From: Allantophomopsis cytisporea
Lineage: Eukaryota; Ascomycota; Leotiomycetes; Phacidiales; Phacidiaceae
Reading direction: 5' to 3'
DNA: 64,000 nt
Assembly: GCA_024752435.1 (NCBI GenBank)
Contig: CP103028.1
Location: forward strand, 372,001-436,000
Below are positions 1 through 11,726 of the stretch, piece by piece; the first letter of the stretch is position 1, and every line of letters begins with the position of its first letter. The notes beneath the pieces are model-generated. The model was given only the letters and a program-made list of their open reading frames with translations. It had not been told where the DNA came from and did not search any database. The position numbers and the translations under genes were made by a program.

Positions 1-583
1 TCGACGGTCAGACACATAAAGCTTGCAATACGCGTGCCAATCGCTTGAGCTTCAGTTTCAGGTTGGGTACGTCGTTACGAATCCTCCATCATGCGAAACA
101 TCGCATGCTAAAACAGACTCCCGACTCAATTTAGAACATTCAGGCAACACAACGTAGAAATACGATGATCGGAAGTCGTATACAATGTCGATACTTTTCT
201 CTTGGCCTGTAAATGCAGAACACAACTGCAGGAAGCTTGAAATAGTTAAGTGGATCTCACATGGTATTTTGTTTTGATTTGTTTTGGGAGAGGGTTTGAC
301 GTTGGTAGAGACGGTAGTGATCGACTTTCCATGTTTCTATTACAGAATTTTTGTGGAACTATCTAATTTAGTTGACGAAACGCGCGTGCACTATGTCTGG
401 GGGAGCTTCATATGCTTTGGGTTGACGTTAGGATATATTATGACGCTGCTCGTGTCACAAGAATGAATGCAGAGGAGGTGGTGGAAAGCTGCATACATCA
501 TTCATCACCCCATCGCCCCTCCTCGACGACAATTGATATCCTCCTTGAGTACCACGACGAAGGCTCAATACCAGTATGCAATC
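1..583. other. Intergenic / 5' flank of the DUF3431 gene
   Basis: No convincing gene is visible here. Short open frames lack family features and overlap one another. The right part is probably the promoter and 5' UTR of the gene that starts at 584; an in-frame upstream ATG lies at 467. Confidence 0.5.
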
Positions 584-1612
584 ATGCTAGCACCAAAGAA
601 TCATCGAGCTCGCCCTTTCAAGCTGACACCCATCTTCGTCTTTCTCATAATATGCTACTATCTCTGGAGCACTTGGCCTTCCCAGGCCTCCGAACCAAAC
701 ATCCACGTCGTGGTAGCAGCGACGTCAAATGAAGATTATAGCTGGGCTGAGGCAGTACGGATACCAGACCACGAGGTATCCGTGATACCGTACATAGCAG
801 ACAACATGACAGCCGCCCATCACCCACCTCAAAACAAAGGCCATGAAGCACTCATCTACTTAACCTACCTATACGAATACTATGACAAGCTCCCCGACTA
901 CTCAATCTTTGTCCACGCTACCGAAACGCCTTGGCATATTGAGCCACTGATACAGAACATGAGCTGGGCACTGACAAACCTCGATCTGGCCGAGGTACAG
1001 CGAAGACAATATATCAACCTGCGTATTTCCTGGCAATTCGGCTGCCCGAATTGGATCCATCCCGCAACCACAAAGCCGAACGAGAAGAAGACCGAGGAAG
1101 TTTACATTGCACGCGCCTTCCACGAGCTCTTCCCGGCTGCTGAGCTCCCCGAGGTTTTCAGTGCGCCATGCTGTAGCCAGTTTGCAGTAACGCGGGAGGC
1201 CATCCGCGCCATACCGCGCCAGGAATATGCAAGATGGATGTCTTGGCTGCAGAGCACAGATCTAGAAGATGGGATTTCGGGGCGGATATGGGAGCACTTC
1301 TGGCCATTCATTTTCAAGCGCATGCCGTATGACTGTCCAATTGAGTGGCGTGCGTACTGTGCTGTGTACGGGATTTGCTTTGAGGGCGGGCCGGAATTCG
1401 AGGCGTGGAGCTTGTTGGATCGGGAGCGTATGGAGTTGAGTGGGGAGCTGCAGTGGAAGATCGATAACGATGATCTGAGTCGGAGGGAGGAGCTCGCGCA
1501 GCGGATTAGTGTGCTTGAGGGGATACTGGGCCGACATAAGGAGAAAGCTATGCGGAAGGGGGAGGAGGTGGGGAATCGGGTCGCGCAGAGGGGAAAGCTT
1601 TATAAGGAGTAG
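584..1612 (+). CDS. DUF3431 family type II membrane protein
   Basis: Single-exon gene. I take the ATG at 584 (342 aa) because the conserved part starts just after it; the in-frame ATG at 467 would add 39 poorly conserved residues. A short basic N-terminus (PKNHRARPFK) precedes one hydrophobic segment (TPIFVFLIICYYLWSTW), so a signal anchor with a lumenal or extracellular C-terminal domain is likely. The body shows the DUF3431 signature: NKGHEALIYLTYLYEYYD, then SIFVHATETPWH, and a Cys-containing core (FSAPCCSQFAVTREAI) of the kind seen in fungal glycosyltransferase-like proteins of this family. The C-terminus is charged and possibly coiled-coil. The biochemical activity is unknown; a Golgi or cell-wall glycan role is an inference. 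Its right neighbour is a large gap. Confidence 0.8.
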   Translation: MLAPKNHRARPFKLTPIFVFLIICYYLWSTWPSQASEPNIHVVVAATSNEDYSWAEAVRIPDHEVSVIPYIADNMTAAHHPPQNKGHEALIYLTYLYEYYDKLPDYSIFVHATETPWHIEPLIQNMSWALTNLDLAEVQRRQYINLRISWQFGCPNWIHPATTKPNEKKTEEVYIARAFHELFPAAELPEVFSAPCCSQFAVTREAIRAIPRQEYARWMSWLQSTDLEDGISGRIWEHFWPFIFKRMPYDCPIEWRAYCAVYGICFEGGPEFEAWSLLDRERMELSGELQWKIDNDDLSRREELAQRISVLEGILGRHKEKAMRKGEEVGNRVAQRGKLYKE

Positions 1613-4600
1613 GGAGGGGTTTGCGATGTATTTTTATGGGATACCCTTAGACATGGAGTAAGAATCGAATTCAATGAACTTTTGCTTATTATTCGTAACT
1701 TCTATCACAGGTCCACGATAAGTCCTAAAGTTCGAAAGCATGAGATATCCCCCTTACTTGCATAATTGAACCTTTTTTGTATTAGGTATGTGATTCTTGC
1801 TTCATCAACTTATAAGGATCCAAGTGCATTCATTCTCTCACCTCAAGCCTCCATCCGAGCTAAGCACCAAAACCGATATCCAGCAAACCGAAGGCGAAGC
1901 CAGACCCCTCCCAACGTGAAGTAGGCCATGTATATATCCCAGACAACTCCGAGAATGTACACGACAGCTACGAAACCCTCAGCACATCTTTGAACTACCT
2001 TCTCAGCGCAAATGGCTATTGACAGGCGATGTCCTTTCAAAGATTAGAGAGATAACAGAATCAAGTGGGTAAACCGTGTTGATACTTGATCCCGTCTTCT
2101 TTTTGAACAATTAAACACATCCTCAATGTTAATTGCAACAGCCAGACTTGAATGGTCACTAGAGATTGCCGACAGAGTCCCTTGAAAAATCATAAGTCCC
2201 AGCAGAATACAGGACAGCATGTGCTTTTGGGACATTCTTGGCCTCCTAGTTCCATCCAATACCACGATCCGTCCTCAGCCTATCATTGCTACATCGAAGT
2301 TTGCTGGTGATATGCTTGGGATTCGAACCCTTGGCCTCAGCGTTCGTGTAGGTCTTGCCGCTTCTTGGTCTTCAATAATGCTTTTCCTAGGTCATTGATG
2401 ATAGCGAAGTAAATCTATCTTCAGAAGAGGTCGATGCGCGAACAGAGATGAGATAGCTGATTCCAAAAGCCCACAGTAGTCTACTTTGGGAACATAAGAG
2501 CAGGCAAGTGACTAATGGCAAGACGATGGCGACGTGATTCGACTCGGGGAGAAAAAAAAGAAAATGTCAGAAGGGCAACCTATATCGAGGCATACCATAG
2601 TGGCATGAACTAAACACACATTTGTCAAGCCCTATCGTGAGAGTGGCCAAAGACATTGCCAAGGCATAGATGTAAGAAGCATGACTAAAGTACATCGAGT
2701 GTCTCGGAATTCTAGACCGAGGTCCAAGTCGAATCTGAGCTTGGAAAGGCATTTCCTGTACTATGAATATCGTGGAAAACAAAGTCTCTCATTGGCATAT
2801 ATGGCTCTTGTGCAAAGGGTCAGTCGTTGATTTTCGGAATGGGAAGTGGAAGTATTCATATGCAAAACTTCTTACGAGGTTGAATCATGTTGCTGCGGTA
2901 GAGCAATCGTGAACCTCTCATGATAAATATAAAAATCTTGATGATGTGAATTTCTCGGACGGCACACTGGGTATTAAATCAACAATAGCAAATATGAGTC
3001 GAGAGACACAAGCGCCTTTGAACTCGAGATCTGGAGAAAGAGCGATATCCAAAGGCACGTGGGTGGAGAGAGGAGAAGTCTAGAAGAAGGGAACGGAGGG
3101 TTACATACCTGTTGTTGATCATTGATGTCATTACGCCTTCAAATTCAATCTTTCTTGGAAGATCAGCGGACTATTTCAGATCAGAGGAAGTGCGCTGGGT
3201 AGTACTGAGACTTCGAATGCCACAGCCATGGTCCATTTCAAGTTGAACAAGGTTCGAATAGTACAGTACTATAGGAGTGTTCATTCGTATAAACTATTTT
3301 CTTTCATATTCTCCGCATAGTCTCTTTCATACTCCGTGATAAATGTGATTAGTCATAAAACTAGCCGACAAAAGTATTAATCTTCTATGTCAATTTCTGT
3401 GTGAGATGATGTCTCGTGGGCGCCTAAGATCTTATTCTTAGGAATACCAAGAGCTCAGAATCCCTATTCTGAGAAACTTCCGGTTGACCTACATTACCAT
3501 GCGAACCCGACTTCCATTGCTTCTAGATGAATGCAGATGATTCAAAATCTCCTTGGCCCCTTGGGGTTTCATTATTATCAGGATGATCATGGCACTTTGT
3601 TAGGATCCAGATGCTTGTATTTTCTTTTGAGCCTTCTCTTTACTCTCGGTGCCAGCCGGCTCCCGATTTGAACGTATAAAGCGTCTCGAGACCCACAATC
3701 GATGAGCTGTGAGTAAGTGCAGCCTCTGGTCCTCAGAAATGGCGGAAAACTCTCGCACGGACAGTTGTTAGGTTTTACACCCTTTCGAGATTTTGAGATA
3801 GAGTGGAACTGCAAGTTAAGAGATTAAGCCAGATGAGATGCTGTGGGAAATTGAGACGCGAACAATGTTGTTGGTTTTTGTGTTAAATGAAGAGAAAAGC
3901 ATGGACGTGAAGTATAGACGCTGTGCCTTGCATGCTTGTGCAAGGAGTTCTTCTCGCACGAGTAACGAATAACGACGTAAGACAAAAGGTACAGTCAAAA
4001 AGGAGTGTAAAGGTGACACTCTCCAACCGATCGGAATATCAGAAAGATTTCTTCTTATGACGACAATCATCATAATGTCAATCACAATCACAATCTCATC
4101 CATCTTAACGCCAATCCCCCACGGCTGTGATTATCTATGTGCAGTACAATTTCGTATGTACTGTAAAAGCTTCTTCCATGAGCCCTTCCATGAGACTGAT
4201 CTTCGAATTAGCACATCAATGCTCAGCATCAACATCTTAAAGGCCCTGAGAAAGGTTCAACGCCAAATCTCCTGGCGAGCCGTAAATATGCTGGGAAGAC
4301 CCCTGGATGTTATTGCTTCGATGTGAATTCAATGGAAAGGATAATCCGACTGATTCGCCTGCCTGTCAGTGCGTGGGCCCCATAGCCCGTCCCCATAGCA
4401 GCGTGGAGTCACGTAACAGTTGCCATCGTTGACAAAGTTGCACTGCACGGGCATTGCCCAGGCACTATCCACGCAGCATCCAGGCACCGGATTTATGCAT
4501 ATTCAAGCCTATGACAGTCCACCATCACGACTTTATGACTTCCTTATGGCTCGTGCAAAGAATGCATTACATACTCAATGTACTCACCGTTCAAGGGACC

Positions 4601-5029
4601 AAAAGGGATGAACACAAACATTGTCTCTGACTCCTTCTCATCACGTACAGCTTTGCACAGTTCCTTCGAACATCATCACTGGCCGACATGATGTTCTTGC
4701 TCATGCGATGAACGACCAATTGCTATATATGCCACATCGACGTCCATGTAGTTTGAGCTTCCGCAAGAGGCAGTTGTCTGCGACGCACAACGCATGAAAA
4801 ACGATGTCACAGTTTTGAGCAGAAGCCACTCTCGGAAGGCCGTTTGAGAAGTGCCGCAGTTACAGATCAACCTTATACCGTTGCTATCTCCTGCCTTCTT
4901 GAGTTCTCTGAACCATATAACCAACTCTATCCTACGAGCATACCGGCTGTGGAGAAATTGCGTGCTCGATATTATCATATGGTAATTAGAGCCCATATGT
5001 TCTCATCATCCGTTTTTTGGGACATTTCA
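1613..5029. other. Gene-poor 3.4-kb stretch
   Basis: No gene is supported. Two short minus-strand frames (2265-2044, whose start resembles a signal peptide, and 2040-1843, hydrophobic) sit next to each other but cannot be joined in frame at clean splice sites, so I do not call a gene. A T-loop-like sequence (GGGTTCGAATCCC on the minus strand) lies at about 2318-2330 without a cloverleaf around it. The rest is AT-rich with no visible repeats. Confidence 0.5.
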
Positions 5030-6141
5030 ATGTTCCAGCTATTTCTATATCTCACCGTGGCTCTCTCGCTCTCCGATAATGTTGTCGCTGCTGCTCCGCA
5101 TAAGAAGGACGTCGTCGAGAGAGACGATGTCCCCGTCATCCCGATCGATTTCCCGGACCCGAATATCATAATGGAAAATGGTGTATGGTATGCCTTCGCA
5201 TCGAATAATGGCAAGCTAAATGTACAATGGGCATCGTAAGTAATAAATATCATATCACAAGCCATTATCTATCTCCATTCCTACACTTATAGCAACCTCG
5301 TCTCAAACCCAATAAGCCTTGAAACACATCTGACAAAACCAGAGCAACCTCCCCACTCGGTCCCTGGACCGTATCCAACACCGATGCCATGCCGGGCGTA
5401 GGCGAATGGTCGAACGGCGCAAATGTCTGGGCACCAGACGTGATAAAGCGAGACGATGGGACCTTTGTCATGTATTACTCGGCGAACGCAGCGACCTCAC
5501 CAGCACAGCACTGCGTCGGAGCCGCGACATCACCAAACGTTACAGGGCCCTACGAGCCCGTGGATACGGTACTCGCATGTCCTCTGGACAACGGCGGCAG
5601 CATCGACCCAACTTCCTTCAAGGACACGGACGGCACGCACTATGTCGTGTACAAGATCGATGGCAACAGCATAGGACACGGCGGCACATGCGGGAATACG
5701 ATTAGTCCGGTAGTCCCGACACCCTTGATGCTGCAGCGGCTGCGCTCTGATGCAGTCACGCCCGTTGGAGATCCAGTGCAGTTACTCGACCGTTCCGAAG
5801 CTGATGGACCGCTTGTCGAGGCACCAAACCTCATTCGTACCGATGATGGCGTGTATGTGCTGTTCTTCAGTTCCAACTGCTACTCTACTCCTTTCTATGA
5901 TATTAGTTATGCGACGAGTAGATATATCACGGGTCCATATATGAAGAGCAGCACGCCATTGTTGATTACCGGCAAGTATGGGCTTACGGCACCAGGTGGC
6001 GCATCCGTGCTGGCGGATGGCAGTGGCATGGTATTCCATGCGAACTGTGATGTTGGGAGGTGTATGCACTATATGGATCTGTCCATGAGGTTGATTACGA
6101 TGACGGGTGGCGCGAAGCAAATTGAGCTGCGGCGTTCTTGA
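5030..6141 (+). CDS. Secreted glycoside hydrolase family 43-like protein
   Basis: Two exons, 5030-5235 and 5343-6141, separated by a 107-nt intron, give 334 aa. The start at 5030 places a signal peptide (MFQLFLYLTVALSLSDNVVAAA) at the N-terminus, so an extracellular enzyme is expected. GH43 five-bladed propeller motifs are in order: the general base Asp near residue 43 (IDFPDPNII), ANVWAPDVI near 95-103, the pKa-modulating Asp near 157 (GGSIDPTSF), and the general acid Glu near 228 (LVEAPNL). The segment FFSSNCYSTPFYDISYATS also fits this clan. The family cleaves arabinan- or xylan-type plant polysaccharides; which substrate cannot be told from the sequence. The joined frame reads WASATSPLGPWT across the splice. 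The protein is intact with no sign of decay. Its nearest gene, 560 nt away, is convergent. Confidence 0.85.
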
Positions 6142-6702
6142 TGTCAGTGGGATTGGAAGAGTGATTTGTTTGTTCAATTGCATTTCAGCGGGGCGTTGGG
6201 GATTGATATTTGGTGGCTTGCCATAAGAGCGAGCATGTGCAGCTCACATATACACATGTGTAAATAGCGGGTTGATGATGATGGTATATACGTATATACC
6301 TGATCGCAAGAATGTATATTGACTATATGCCCTAAGAAATTAAAAGGCTATATTTCATAGACCCTCGACCAAGACCAATAGCTGATATTTAATGAGATGA
6401 TCCAACCGGCAGAACAGCCTCATCTAGTAGCGTGTTCGGCCATGATATTAGAGAAACATAAGGCATATATACTGATGAATGTAAAGAACGCAACTTCGTT
6501 GAACGAAGGCCTCTACGCAGACAGGGGAATTGATCCAACGCCCAACGCCAAAACAAGAGCCTCCCATTTCCATCACCTTCATTGACAAATTCACAATATC
6601 CTCCCCTTTACCCCCTCATTCAGCCAGCTATGTTTATCGCTAAAGTCCCCCAGGAAACACAAGGGTATGAAAATCGCACCGCTCCCTCCACACTATCTGA
6701 CA
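6142..6702. other. Convergent 3' region
   Basis: This is the tail-to-tail spacer between the GH43 gene and the membrane-protein gene on the minus strand. It most likely holds both 3' UTRs. No open frame with family features is visible. Confidence 0.5.
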
Positions 6703-8309
6703 CTAATACTCCCCTGGCCACTGCTCCACACTAGCCGGACTCTCTGCCCTCTTCCACCCGTTGTCTTTGGGACTGGTCGTCGGCGGAACAAACCCGATCT
6801 TTACATCTTCCCGTTGGACGGGCATATCATATCCTGGACTACTGCTCATGGGACTCTTCTTCACCAAGCTCGGGCTCCGCGACGTTATCTTGCTTGCATG
6901 TCCGCTTGACACACGCTCCAACGGCATAGGTCGATGCATCGCATGTTGATTAACTGCGGCGTTATTATGCGAGACATACTCTGGACTTCCCGGCTGGCTG
7001 CTGTGGATAGTTGTCGGCGTGGAGGCAGGATACGTATCCAAGGCATATTTCTCTCCGCTGCCAGACTTTGATAGGTAAGCGGCGTGTACAGGGAGGGCGG
7101 CGAGCTTATCGGGCGCGTAGTCGGCTGGCGTATACGTCGGCACCTGTCCTTGTCCATGTACTCCGTATACGTGAGGGCCATATGGCGGGTTGGTGCCTTT
7201 CTGTTGGTCGTAGTAATCGCCTGCTGTGTAGGGTTGCGTACCGCCGGGTGGGCCCGCGATCGCACCGGGGGGTGGATATGGCTGACGTGGAGCATTCATG
7301 AAAGCGCCACTGTTGGGCCCGGAGATATTGTGGGAGCCGTAGCGTGCGTCGAATGAGCTGTGTATGTTGGAGCGTACTTGGCGCTTTTTAAAAAAGACGA
7401 AGAGGAAGCCGATCAAGAAGAGAGCGAAAAGGAGGCAGCCTACGACTATGCCAATGCGGCCGCCAAGGGAAAGACCATGATGTTTGCGACTGGCTGTTGA
7501 GCTCGGTGAGGGTGTGGCTTGAGTTATGTTTACTGTTGTTTTGCTGAATAAATTTCCTTGTAGCCCAAGAATATAGTCTCCAGTCGGTCTTTGCTGACAG
7601 CCAGCTTCTAGCGCTACCATAACTGTGTATGGCGTTAGATTAAGTTCTCAAGAGGAATAAAATCTTACAATTTGCGAGATAGGCTGAATTATCGAGGTTG
7701 TCAAGACATTGGGTACAACCTGATAGATGACTGCCCAGGAATGCCCCATCATCTGCCGTACAGTAATTATACGTTGTTGCATTTGTCGTATTCGAAATAT
7801 CTGATTCCAGTGCGGTTGCAAGTGCACCACACGCATCGTTTGTTACCTATTCCGGAGTATGAGCAAGAGTTCAACAACGTCGGTAGTCAAGACTTACACA
7901 TGGGTTGTCATTGACCTGAGTATTATTGGGATATCCATACAAACACCAATCCACCGTGAACCTAATATTATCTGAAGCTCAAGTTAGCTGAAGATTGCAT
8001 GGGATCAGGCTCTGAAATCTACTTACACAAAAACCAATGTTGGTCGCTCTCCCCTGAGCTTGTATCTGTACTATTTCGCAAGCAATTTACACACTTCTCA
8101 AATTTGGTACCGACAGAGGTGGAATAGTCTGCATCATTGCAAGATATATCGCTACCATAGGTATTTGATGAGGTCGGATCCGAGGGGTCTTCATTGATAT
8201 TGTCGATGCAGACGGACGAGCAGCGCGAGCCCGGTGAAACCTGTAGACCAAGACCAGGAGTAATGAGCAGGAGGGCATATATAAAGAGTTTTGAGGACGG
8301 CACAGGCAT
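6703..8309 (-). CDS. Cys-rich single-pass surface protein (fungal LPXTG-like family), copy 1
   Basis: Four exons (8309-8027, 7971-7898, 7846-7669, 7622-6703) give 484 aa. There is a signal peptide (KLFIYALLLITPGLGLQVSP), then an extracellular Cys-rich region containing SRCSSVCIDN, TVDWCLYGYPNNTQVNDNPC and GCTQCLDNLDNSAYLANF with several N-glycosylation sequons. A Ser/Thr stretch follows, then one transmembrane helix (IGIVVGCLLFALFLIGFLFVFF) ending in a KKRQVR stop-transfer. The cytoplasmic tail is long, Pro/Gly/Ser-rich and disordered. This architecture matches fungal proteins commonly annotated as LPXTG-domain or mid2-like surface proteins. The function is unknown; wall sensing or scaffolding is only an inference. 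A paralogue with the same exon phases lies upstream on the same strand, ending at 10375. Confidence 0.82.
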
Positions 8310-10374
8310 GGTGAGGTGTCGCTCAGCGCCAAATGCTTCAGCTTCTGTGGATGAGAGGTACGAAGAGGTAGATATGGAGTTTCAGCCTTGCAGTAGAATA
8401 CCGCGCCTAGGCGTAACACATCCGTGATATCTCACGGAGAGTTGATATCAGACACAATGGAACACAAATGTGCATATATGAAGAGGGATTCATGAGAATG
8501 AGACAAAGCGTCTTCAGTAAGCTCGAGAGAGATTAAGCTATTGTAAGCTATTAAGACTTCGGAGCAGCCACCTCGGACAGAAGTGCTGTCATATACAAAC
8601 ATCAAATCAACGCGAAGCATGTCAAGTAACACCAACACGCAGGTAGTAGTACCAACACTTCCTCGTTTGATTGCTGCACATTGCTACCACCAACATCGCA
8701 AGGAAGCTGCATGTGTAGCAGGCAGCACAATATGAGTGTAGCTTGAACAGGATTTCCAAGCATGAAAGATAGTGGGTGAGGGGGGAAAATCCACTGACAA
8801 CTTTACCCGTTTACCTGTTGGTCTCGAGAATGGCGAGCCACTCACAATCAACCCCTCCGCCCTCCCCGGTCCTGGTCGACATGGCTGTATTGTAGAGAGC
8901 CAAACTTTCGGGTCGCTGATGACAGAAAAACTAGATGTGTTCCTCGAAGACGGCAGGTAGATTCCGGGCACAACCCTCTCTGAGAGCTCTTCTTTGAATA
9001 TTTGCTAGTGGATGTTGGTTAATGACAGGGCTCTTCCTCAATCACCAACATTTTATGCATAGAAGGCCTGCTAGCTCGCACTGAAGGCCTGCCATCTATC
9101 CAGATCGTATCGCAATGAGAAAATGTATGTCGATCTTGTTGTATCGCTGCTGATTTGCCAGCGGGGTAACTTTGCGAGGGAAGGACATGGTGGTGAATAG
9201 GATCGCGAGTACTTCCCACCTGCAGTGTCCCGAGCGCTTACCGTGCAGCACTCACCCCAGTCTTCCCAACTGCCAATTGGCCGACCACTTTGAACCCTAG
9301 ACCTCATTATTGCAGGTCATGAGAATGTCGTGTTGCGTGCGTGACTTTCCTCTGTATCTTCCACTCACGGACACCCGGGGAAGCTCGCAACTCGATTTTC
9401 GGGCATTGACAAAGGCTCGGTCTTGGGACAAGGTGAACTCCTCGGCTTGCTATCACCTGTTAGCACAAGAGATAAGCCGAGCGATGTCAACCTCCACCAG
9501 AGCACACCCGCCGACTTCACTATGAAATACCCGCTGGATAAATGAAAGACTTTCGCACTATCTCTTATAACCTTCGGAATGCGGACCGAAGAAAAACGCC
9601 GGCAGTCATTAGCAGGCTGGTGGCCAGTGGCTGATAGCTGGTGGCATTCATATTGCGGGCCGTCCAGTCTCTTGGAAGTCATTTGTTAGGGCTTACACGG
9701 TAATTGTTATGTGACTGTCATACTCGGTGCTACTGGATATTCACTGAATCTCACTACCTTACCTTTTCTCACACTCCATCCTTTTGTAAATGCCGCAAGA
9801 AATTATGATCCGATTTTCACTTGGTTGGTGGTTATGCAAAAGACTTGCCCTGTAGTGGGGCTTGTCCTTCCCCCAGACGCGTCGCCCCCGGATGTGCGAG
9901 TGATCGGTTGAGGCGCCAGGGATCCTGATAACACCTTGGGGGGCTGCAATCCGCCCGTTCGTGATTCTGAGATGCTATTGGCAACAAGAACCAACATCTC
10001 TGTAGTTTGTTGGTTGTACAGCATGTTGGATACGACATGGTTGAAGAAAATCTTACGCACGTCTGTAATGAAGCACGGTAGTTTGGTGGAAGGAATTATT
10101 TGCCTTAGCCTTGTCATTTGAGATATTTCAATTCAAAATATTGGCAGTTTTTTGATATCAATCATTTTACAAGGTGTATGCTGCCACCAAAAGTATGTAA
10201 AAAAGCACTTATATTCAGATTATGATGCCATAATTTCATGATAGAGACGCTAAAGAAACCAAATCCGCCCTAATCACAAACATATACAAGACCGTGGTAT
10301 CCGCTAACGATAAGAGTAAGAGAGCAAGCTTAGAATCCACCCAAGCCTCAAAGCAGATACAAATATATTATTCC
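8310..10374. other. Spacer between the two paralogous surface-protein genes
   Basis: About 2 kb with no supported gene. Several overlapping short frames of 60-105 codons on both strands show no family motifs and no splice-joined extension. The left part would hold the promoter of copy 1 and the right part the 3' UTR of copy 2. Confidence 0.45.
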
Positions 10375-11726
10375 TCAAAATCCATTAGGAAAAGCCTCCT
10401 TTTCTTTGGAAGGCTCCCTCGCAACACGCACAGGAGGTTTGATAATAGGGGTCTGATGAACCGTGAAACCCCTCGACTCCGCATCCTGTGCCATTTCATG
10501 CCCCAGCTTCTGCATCTCAATTTCCTTTTCCTTCTGTTCCACTACAGAGGATATAGCCGGACCATGCCAGCCCCTGTGCTGTTCGCCCAATGCATCATTT
10601 GCGCTGATGGGACTGTTGTACTGACTCGTATATGGGCTGAAATTCTGCTGACTGCCTTGTTCCCAAGCCTGCTGCCACAGTCTATGGTCAGTAGTCGCAG
10701 GACTCTCCTCTGTGAGGCGGCGTTCAGGGTGGTTCTGCTGCTGCCAGTTCGTGAGTCCTCCAAGGGGACCCGTAAAAGCAGTTTGTCGAAATCGATTCTC
10801 TTCGGCCAGGACACGGCGGCGACGTCGTTTACCGCAGCACACTATGGTAAAGCCCGTGATGAAGAGTATGAAGACTATAGCACCTGCTGCTATGCCTACT
10901 TTAGCGCCAAGTGAGAATTTAGTGTGACTCGAGGCGCCCGACGATGCGTTGGGTGTAGTAATTTGAACAGCCGTGGTAGAGAAGGGATTTCCAGAAATAG
11001 AGAGAGTCTTTCCGGAGGTAGGCGTCTGTTGACATCCAGCAATAAGAAGTGTAAAGACTACGAAAAGAATGTCAATTGTAGTCTTTTTCCATAAGGTAGA
11101 TTGAGTACTTACAGTTCGCTAGGTAGTACTCAGTTGACAGTTCCTGAAGACATGAGGTGCAGCCAGCCTCTTTCGAAATGGCCAAGTTTGAGCAGTAATC
11201 GTAAGCTCCATCACTTGAAGATAAGGAGTCGAATTCAATATTGCTTTCAAATTCACCACAGGCAGGATCGGTCAAGCATGGCTAAATTCATTTTGTCAGA
11301 AGTAGACCTCGCAGAAAAGAAGGATGATAATAACGTACAACATCCGGGACATTAGTATTATTTGGGTAGCCCCATAGACACCATGACATGGTATATCTGA
11401 GATTATCTTCAAAAACGTCGTTAGCTATAGCTGAGCATAATATTCATATCGTGATACTCACAAAGTAGCCATTGCAGATCAGTTGATCCTGTCCCCGGAT
11501 CGACCGAGGTGCTGTTGATTTCACAAGCTATGCAGGCTTGGAATTGCTGACCCACAGATGTATCGGAGTATGCAGTATCGGAGCAGGAAACTTCATCTCC
11601 GGTTGTCGACGAGATGTTACCACAGAGAGAAGCGCATGACGATTGAGGGTTCACACGAAGAGCTGTGGAGGGAGTATACAAAACGAAGAGAGTCGAGCAC
11701 AGAAAAGCTGTGTATATCAAACGCAT
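10375..11726 (-). CDS. Cys-rich single-pass surface protein (fungal LPXTG-like family), copy 2
   Basis: Four exons (11726-11462, 11406-11339, 11281-11113, 11057-10375) give 394 aa. It is clearly paralogous to the gene at 6703-8309: signal peptide (MRLIYTAFLCSTLFVLYTPS), the motifs SSCASLCGN, YTMSWCLWGYPNNTNV, EAGCTSCLQELSTEYYLANF and AGCQQTP, a transmembrane helix (VGIAAGAIVFILFITGFTIV), then CCGKRRRRR. The three introns sit at equivalent places and in the same phases as in copy 1. The tails differ: copy 1 is Pro/Gly-rich, whereas this one is Gln/Glu-rich and shorter. This points to an old tandem duplication followed by divergence of the cytoplasmic side. No catalytic domain is visible. Confidence 0.8.

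Noticed and set aside
1843..2265. Possible small secreted protein on the minus strand
   Set aside because: The signal-like start and the downstream hydrophobic frame cannot be spliced together in frame with normal sites; no conserved Cys pattern.
2300..2400. Possible minus-strand tRNA (GGGTTCGAATCCC at about 2318-2330)
   Set aside because: The T-loop-like motif is perfect but neither acceptor, D arm nor anticodon arm can be formed around it; probably chance or a very old relic.
10294..10914. 206-codon plus-strand open frame
   Set aside because: It is antisense to the last exon of the surface-protein copy 2, which has clear family features.
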